Source: Melieria omissa
Lineage: Eukaryota; Arthropoda; Insecta; Diptera; Ulidiidae
Direction: 5' to 3'
Assembly: GCA_963971225.1 (NCBI GenBank)
Contig: OZ020269.1
Span: 38,895,264 to 38,959,263, forward strand
Length of the DNA: 64,000 bases
Of the stretch, positions 57,491 to 64,000 are shown piece after piece. A model generated the notes under the pieces. It worked only from the letters and a program-made list of their open reading frames with translations, had not been told where the DNA came from and did no database searches. The translations under genes were made by a program, and so were the position numbers. How positions within the stretch are numbered: position 1 is the stretch's first letter; every line of letters begins with the position of its first letter.

Positions 57491-60400
57491 TCTTCCGCCC
57501 CCGCCATGGAGCTAGAGATTTCTAAAGGCACTAGTAGTTGTATTGGACGTTTCAGAACGCTATTGTTAGCTAGTCGGACATCGCATGATCGTATACGCCC
57601 GTCTCTTCCAGGATAAACAGTCTCAACTATGGCCATTTTCCACAATAATCGAGATTTCAGGTCTTCATGCAGCAAGACGATATCGCCAATTTTGATGCTT
57701 CGGCTCAAACCGCCTTTGTTGTGATGTATTGCTCGCAGTTGATTTAAGTATTCGTCGCGCCACCGCTTTAAGTATCGCTTTAACACCGTTTGCCTTAACT
57801 GCCAAGACCTGGAAAGAGATTTTTGGTCGATTGTAAAATTAAAATTAGTGTTCGGTAAAACTGAAGCACCACGATGCAAGAAGTGAGATGGCGTTAACGG
57901 CTCCAAGTCCTTTTCGTCGCTCGATACGTATGTCAGTGGTCTGTCATTGATGATGCTTTCGACTTCAGTTAGAAAAGTTGCGAGTTCGCTACTGGTGAGG
58001 AGTTCCTTGCCAATCGATGCTTTTATAGCTATTTTGACGCTTCGGACTAGGCGTTCCCAGAAACCTCCCCACCAGGCTGCTCTTTCAGGAATATATTTCC
58101 AAACAATGCCTTTGTGCGCGGTAGATTGTTGAACGGTATCTGCTTCAAGAAACTGAAACAATTTCGTTATCTCGTGGTTTGCTCTCTTGAACGTTTTCGC
58201 GTTGTCAGACATAATAACGCTAGGGATACCACGTCTCGCTATAAATCGCCTTATTGCCTCATTGCAGCTTTTTATTGACATGTTCTCTACTAGCTCGAGG
58301 TGTACTGCTCGAATCGATGCGCATGTGAAAAGCATTATATACGCCTTATTTAAAAAATCTGAGTTTGGTTCTTTTACGTATAGCGGCCCAGCAAAATCGA
58401 CTCCAGTGGTCTCAAACGGCTTGCTTGTTCTTATGCGCTCCACTGGAAGTGCTACCCAAGGTTCAGATCCATATTTGCCATGAAGTCGCTTACAAATAAC
58501 GCATTTGTGTAGAATAGATTTAATCAGCTGTCGGCCTTGTGTTATCCAATACGTCCTCCTGATATAGGTCAGTACCGTATTGATTCCACCGTGTAGTGTG
58601 CCCTTATGGGCCTCATACACAATCAGGACACTTAGCCAAGAACATTTTGGTAAAATTATAGGCTTACTCGTCGAATCGTCAGAAATATCACTATCCGATG
58701 TCGGTATACGGCTTTTTACCCGTAAAACGTTGTTGATTAAAATCGGATTCAATGATACAATTTTCGATGTTTTATGCACTTCGCCTGTTCGCTTGATTGA
58801 TGAAATCTCATCGCTGTAGAATTGTAGTTGCTGTTGCTCTATCCAATATAACTCTGCCCGTCGTATTTCAGTAGCTGTAAGCTCTTCCATGCTGGACACT
58901 GATTTCATGACCTTTTTTCGTTTTATTAAGTTCCTTCGTTCGTCTTTTAAATGCTTGATAAATCGTAAAACGAATGCTGTTGTTCTTATTAAGGGGAGGT
59001 TCTCCTCTTTTCGGCCGAAAATAAAGCGAAATTCTTTCATTTACTGTCGGATAATGAAACGACTCACGAATAGACGGTTTTGATGATTTATTAAGCCATC
59101 TTTCTAAAATACAAGAAAAAAATTTTTTTTTACAAAATCCAATATGGCGGCCCAAAAATGGCGGGTCTTGTCAACCTCTGCAAGCGAGACATTGTTCGGA
59201 AACGTCAAGGCTGTAGCCACTTGTAGTGAACTGAAATCAAACATTTTTTTTTATAGTAAAGAATATTAAATTCCCTATGACTTATACCTATTTTTGAATA
59301 ATTTTTATAAAAAATCATCTAATTTATGCATAATCATAGAAAAAGTTCAATTTTTACCATCTTTTTTTCGACTTTTCTTTTGTTAAAAGACTATTATTAC
59401 ACATTTGTTTATATTTGTTTTAGGTATAAGTCATATAAAAAATCATACCCTTTAAGAAATGCTATAGATGAAGTAACTCGGATAAGTAGATCATGAGTTA
59501 CGCTTGACGTTAGGATGAAAAAAATGGTTTTGAGATAAACGCGTTTAAAGTCGTAAGTCGTTCCTCCGCGCGCGAAAGTTCGACGCATCAGAGACGCTCC
59601 TATGCGATAAATATGCTGCGGATCGAAAAATCCTTTTGCACACATATTCTCGACATTCATACCTTTCATTTCATCAAAAAAAAAAAAAATTGATTTTTTG
59701 AAAAAAAAGAGGAGAACCTCCCCTTAAACGCTTGTACTTGCTGAACTTTGTTATTATCAAAATTGGTTCGTTTTGTCTCGTTGTGACGCCTTTGTTCGAA
59801 ATATTTGTTGTGTTTATCGCTGCTAAACAAATGTTTCGTTCAGGCTAATCTGTTAACTTCTCACTAAGCCATGCTGGACCATGTTTCCATATTTTCGAAG
59901 TCAACAAATTTTCGGCCTTAACACCTCGAGTGAGTAAATCAGCCGGATTCGATTTACCGTCGCAATGATGCCAATCGTAGACGCTGGTCAAGCTGTTGAT
60001 TTCCCTTACTCTCGGTGTTATGTACGGCTTAATATATTTCGCACAGCCAAGTATCCAGTTAAGGGCAATAGTTGAATCGGTCCATAATGTAACAGATTCA
60101 ATTGTCAGATCAATTGAGTTCAAAATAAATTTTTTCAGACGTGCCGCTACCAGCGCTGCAGTCAGCTCCAATTTCGGCAATGTAAGTTCATTTTCGTCAC
60201 GTTTGTTAAGTGGACTTATGCGGTTTTTAGAACAAATAAACAATGTTTCAATTTTATCATTGTGATCGACAGTTCGAATATACGCTACCGCTCCGTACGC
60301 TTGTGGACTAGCATCGGCGAATATATGCAGCTGATTAGTAGTCGTTTTTTTTTTAGCCAAACATCTCTGTATAACCATATCGCTTAATAACTGTAGTTCT

Positions 60401-63400
60401 TCTTGCCAATTTTCGAGCTCATACGCAAATTCTTCGCTTAAAGTTTTGTCCCATGGCACTTTTGCCTTCCAGACTCTCTGAAGAAGTAATTTTATTCTTA
60501 CTGTGAAAGGTCCTAAAATTCCTAGAGGGTCGTATATACTGGCCATCACCTTGGTTATATTTCGCTTCGTAGGCCTAAGTCGCTTCACCATCTTGATGGA
60601 ACTTCTTAAGTCAACGCCGATGGTATCGCTAGCTGTGCACCAATTTACACCAAGTACCTTCTGGATAATGGGTTGTTCGATTCCGTCACTCGTAAAATTT
60701 TGCTTTAGATTAATATCATTTGTGCTCCATTTTCTTAATTTGAAATTAGCTGAGTTCATTATTTCAGTTGCGGTCGCTACAAGATTTCTTGCTTCGAGGT
60801 GTGTGGCCACGCTTAGAATAAGGTCGTCGACGTAAAACGATTTCTGTAGCTTCTCACATATGGGCCCATAATGTTCTGACATGGCTTCAAGGTGCTTTTT
60901 GATTGTCGCTGCCAATAAATATGGACTGGATGCTACTCCAAAAGTTACTCTGTTCATCCGGTATTCTACTACTTTCGGTAAATTTTCGGGGTCTTTCGGC
61001 ACAACATCGTACCACAAAAACCTGTGCGAATCTCGTTCTCGATGACTTAAAGAAATTTGCAGGAAAGCTTTTTCAATATCCGCGGTAATAGCAATTTGGT
61101 TGGAACGAAACCTTATTAGTATTGTTAATAAATCAGCAATAAGATTTTCGCCAGCACTTAAATGCTCATTTAACGAAAGGAGCTCAGGCTCGCTTGACGA
61201 CGCGTCGAAAACGATTCGCATTTTCGTGGTTAATTTGTCATCTCTATAAACGGGTCTATGCGGCATATAGTAAATTGGACTTTCGGTATTTATTTCCAAA
61301 ACCTTTTCAGCAACACCCGTATTTATCAGCTCTTGCATACCACTGTGATACTGTCGCATCTTGGTTTTATCACCTAGTAATTTGATTGTCATCCCGTTTA
61401 ATCGACGTTTCGCGACGTTTTTATTATCGTTTAAGAGTTCGCTGGATATTTGCCATGGGAGGCTTACTTCGTACCGACCGTTCACAAAATTTATATCAAT
61501 CGGCGTAAACGCTCCATTATTATCTGCGGTTATTCCAAGCGACTCTAGGTTCCAAAAATTCGAAAGTTTAAAGTCTTCGTCGCGCTCGTGTAATGTATTA
61601 AATACAAAATCAGTTTGGATGTTTTCACTTGAACCACCTTGAATGGTCCAGCCAAAAAATGTCTTCACTGCCACTAAATTTTTATCAATTAGTTTACTTT
61701 CAAGCGAATTAAATTTCCAGTAACAGTCTTGACCTATTAGCATGTTTATACCACTTATTAAATTTTCGTCACACACTATTTTTTCAGCTAAATCAACTTG
61801 AGAAAACTTGAAGCTAAACACATTTTCGTTTGGGACCGGCAAAATATCTGCACAAATTATCGGAACTACGATAGCAATTACTTCGATACAGTTATTATTA
61901 TATTGGCTTCGTACGCTCACTTTGACCCTTTTCATATTTATCATTGGCTTATTTTTAGTTTCGCCGAATGTTAATATTCTCGACCTTTCTTCACCGATTA
62001 CCGATAGTTCAAGTTCTTTTGCCACCTTTTCACTTATGTACGTTTTTTGACTTCCGTTATCCATTATAATACGTGTTAACAGCTTTTTATTATTTTCACC
62101 GCACAAAATTGATTTAGCTGTTTGTAAAAAAATGTTAGTGTCTTTATCATGTGATGCGCTTAAAGTCGCTGTGGAATTTACACTGTTTTCCACTGTAGCC
62201 GTTCGCTCGGTTGTGATCTTAACGTTTTGATTCGCTTTCTCGTATGGTTCGTTGTTTTGTTGGTGGATTCCACTTTCGCATAAAGATGTTATGTGGCGTC
62301 CTTTGCATCGCTCACACTTTACCCACTGGCTTTTGCAAAACCGGGACGTATGATTTTTACCGGTACAACGGTAGCATCTTCCTTCTTTTTGTAAAATAGA
62401 TTTTCGCTGAACAATTGGAATGTTGCTATTGCAGTTTTGCGTGTTATGCTTTGTGCTTTCGCAAAACAAGCATTGTTTTTGTATGCCGCGTGAGCTTGTG
62501 AGTAATCCCACAGCGGTTCCTCTCGCTATATTTTTTGATCCGTTGAATTTCTCCTTGCTCTCAACTTCTGACAGTTTCGATTTTTCCAACGCCTCAACCT
62601 CCGTTTTAATAAAGGCAAGTAGACTTTCTAATTCTTCTTTCCCTTCGGCTTTCACCATTTCGACTACGGTATGGGAACTTACATTAAGTGCATTCGGCAA
62701 CGGTTTTTTATGATATTCAATGCGGAGTTTAGAGGGAAGGCATTTCAAAATAATTGATTTTATGATGATTGCGTACTGAGAGGGAGAGATTTGAAGAGCC
62801 GAAAGCGTTCTTATTATTGCCGTTACTTCGTTGTATAAACTGCGAAGGCCTTTTAAGTCACCTGGTGATTGGACAGAGTTCATTTCCAGAAGTTTCTGAA
62901 CATACTTTTCCACGATTTTGTCGGTGTTGCCGTATTGCTCTTGTAGAAGAGCAATGGCATCGTCGTAACATTTTTCACTCGGCGTAAAACCTGTTATAGT
63001 GCTAGCTGCAGTTCCAATCAATGCCTGACTCAAGTAGCTGAATTTCGTTGCTGGTGGTATTTTGTTGTTGTTATGCACCACACGCTTAAACTGTTCCCAA
63101 AATGGAAGCCAGTTCTCGAAGCTTCCATCAAATTGTTTCAATTCTATTGCCTTAAGTCTCACGCCTGTAAAGTCATCTTCATCGGCACGATAACCTCTTT
63201 CCCTCTTGATCTCGTCACCTGACCCACTATCAATCGCACCCTCACCCCTTTCCTTAAGCAACAAAAATTCCAATTTAGCTATGAGTGACACTGCCTTGTC
63301 GTCGTATTCCATTGTCGCCTCGAATTCACGTGCCATATCTTCTTCCTTTAGATATGGCTTCATGGAGTCGTCGGCTTTTCGTAAACGCTCATGAGCGTTT

Positions 63401-63534
63401 CGAAGACGTTGTAGAAATATGTTAATTTCTTGCCGCCTGGACGGCTCTTCCGTGGTGTTCTTTAAGAACTCGTTGATGCTATTACACAATTTTGTAAATT
63501 GAGTGCGGCAAGTTGCACGGTATGTAGCATCCAT
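57472..63534 (-). pseudogene. BEL 2 Gag-Pol polyprotein, one stop and one MITE insertion
   Basis: From a likely ATG at 63534 the frame runs to TAG 59845-59847, continues in frame to the MITE at 58993-59723, and resumes to 57472, which lies inside the 3' LTR. Gag has QFDGSFENWLPFWEQF. The zinc fingers are CLFCESTKHNTQNC, CYRCTGKNHTSRFC and CERCKGRHITSLC. The protease has IIMDNGSQKTYIS, with Asn at the usual Ser/Thr position. The RT has TADIEKAFLQI and YVDDLILSV. RNase H has IFADASPQAYGAV, LPKLELTAA and LWTDSTIALNW. Integrase has the H-H-C-C finger (THGG-like GTLHGG ... CVICKRLHGK), GVDFAGPLYV, VIMSDNAKTF and GGFWERLVRS, then DUF5641. The open frame extends 28 codons upstream of the ATG to near the primer site. 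Confidence 0.9.
58993..59723. mobile_element. 731-bp TTAA-flanked MITE in BEL 2 pol
   Basis: Perfect 19-bp inverted repeats GGGGAGGTTCTCCTCTTTT, directly flanked by TTAA at 58989-58992 and 59724-59727, a piggyBac-type signature. Removing it with one TTAA restores the BEL reading frame. No coding capacity. Confidence 0.9.
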
Positions 63535-63632
63535 CTTTGCTACAATTTCAAAACTTTCGCGCTCGCTCGTAATTAAACTTTCACCCGTTAGAGTTTTTCG
63601 CAAAAAATTTAATTCCAAAACTCAGCAGTACG

Positions 63633-63650
63633 TCCCGGGTTTCGGCACCA
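63633..63650 (-). promoter_or_regulatory. BEL 2 primer-binding site, tRNA-Phe type
   Basis: The plus strand reads TCCCGGGTTTCGGCACCA, matching the 3' end of fly tRNA-Phe plus CCA as I know it, and touches the 5' LTR. Confidence 0.75.
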
Positions 63651-63867
63651 TGTAAAAAATATATGGATAAAATAGACGAGTACTGCTGCTGTGAAAGCTT
63701 GTTTATTACTAACTTCAACTCAAAAGAGTACATTTGGAATGTATGATTGACTTAACTAATACAAAGCAAAAACGCGTGTATAAAAGGGAGAAAGAGAGCT
63801 TTACATAAGGAATTCGTATGTATTGTACGCGTGAATAACAGGACCGGATCATTTCATATTTTCAACA
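63651..63867 (-). repeat. BEL 2 5' LTR
   Basis: 217 bp on the plus strand from TGTAAAAAATATATGG to TTTCAACA. The TG/CA ends and adjacent primer site define it. It preserves the empty site for the MITE found in the other LTR. Confidence 0.9.
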
Positions 63868-64000
63868 ACTGGAGAGGTTACCCGAAGAGGGATGCGTACC
63901 TAGACTGCTGAAGGGAGGAGACGCCAAATGCCACTACGAACCAGACAACGGCGAGGTGGTGGAACTAATCGACGAAAGCACGCTTTACCTGTCGAATTTT
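63868..64000 (+). pseudogene. Errantivirus envelope gene, continuation
   Basis: Open in one frame to the window end. It contains EEGCVPRLLKGGDAKCHYEP, the Cys-containing ectodomain region expected downstream of the part at 55417-56320. The C-terminal half and the 3' LTR lie outside the window. Confidence 0.75.

Larger units (their letters stand above)
56321..63867 (-). mobile_element. BEL/Pao element 2, inserted in env and carrying two MITEs
   Basis: A minus-strand BEL/Pao element. Its complete 5' LTR is at 63651-63867 (217 bp). The 3' LTR (56321-57490) matches it except for the absent outermost 25 bases and the MITE at 56376-57351. A single polyprotein frame lies between, with a MITE at 58993-59723. 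The LTR copies otherwise look identical, so insertion was recent. No clean target duplication is visible because the outer end of the 3' LTR is missing. Confidence 0.9.
30054..64000 (+). mobile_element. Errantivirus (gypsy-type) copy with nested insertions, right end outside window
   Basis: Gag, protease, reverse transcriptase, RNase H, integrase and env pieces occur in the order of an insect errantivirus and all on the plus strand. They are interrupted by a foldback element, a Jockey LINE, a piggyBac relic, BEL element 1, a MITE and BEL element 2. Without these inserts the element part is roughly 6 to 7 kb and still lacks its 3' LTR, which must lie beyond 64000. Its own coding is also damaged: a stop at 35690-35692, a one-base loss near 35831 and a stop and frame change after 43781. 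Errantiviruses are vertically inherited retroelements of insects; this copy is dead. Confidence 0.85.

Noticed and set aside
57472..63534. Independent host genes for the two long minus-strand ORFs
   Set aside because: Gag, protease, RT, RNase H and integrase motifs in one frame between LTRs show a BEL retroelement.

Overview
This window is a repeat-dense stretch of an insect genome, most likely a higher fly (cyclorrhaphan Diptera, possibly tephritid-like; that is inference from the element types). Almost every coding sequence I recognise belongs to a transposable element: errantivirus (gypsy-type), two BEL/Pao elements, a Jockey-type LINE, an RTE-like LINE, a P-superfamily element with a THAP domain, piggyBac-like, mariner and hAT relics, several MITEs and a tRNA-derived SINE. 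No bacterial gene organisation, rRNA gene or CRISPR array is present.

Positions 1-30050 are old, scattered insertions. They hold a hAT C-terminal relic (233-512), an RTE-like LINE relic (833-1716), an internally deleted mariner with both ends and TA duplications (1743-2647), a foldback repeat (3325-3725), a SINE (3748-4064), and a 974-bp MITE inside an older repeat (4140-5720). Next come a possible small spliced gene with a SAM-like segment (6710-7552), a LINE endonuclease relic split by a hAT MITE with a perfect 8-bp duplication (9320-9994), and a piggyBac-like element with TTAA ends (10198-11577). A reverse SINE copy (12681-12993) and another LINE relic (14780-15786) follow. A P-type transposase (16918-19452, one frame with two stops) has its start codon touching a 2.1-kb 54-bp satellite (19462-21546). 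After that are a 1.15-kb inverted-repeat element (21990-23136), a long diverged repeat (25497-27797) and a further MITE (29035-29708).

Positions 30054-64000 are one errantivirus copy that runs off the right edge and has been opened by repeated insertions. The order is: 5' LTR, tRNA-Lys primer site and repetitive leader; gag split by a 2.3-kb foldback element (32229-34542); protease, reverse transcriptase and RNase H; a near full-length Jockey element (37277-42851) with a 10-bp target duplication; integrase; a decayed piggyBac element (43865-45457) in the integrase tail; BEL element 1 (45719-54064, minus strand, two 370-bp LTRs, ATAGT duplication); a MITE (54353-55294); the N-terminal half of env; BEL element 2 (56321-63867, minus strand); then the env continuation. 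BEL 2 itself carries one MITE in its 3' LTR (56376-57351) and another in its pol gene (58993-59723). Target duplications and reading-frame continuity across the inserts give a clear insertion order.

The most unusual coding feature is a third ORF in BEL element 1 (46319-47080). It lies downstream of integrase and repeats the nucleocapsid zinc-finger plus protease-like layout of the same element's Gag-Pro, with a changed protease active site and a splice-acceptor-like sequence just before its ATG.
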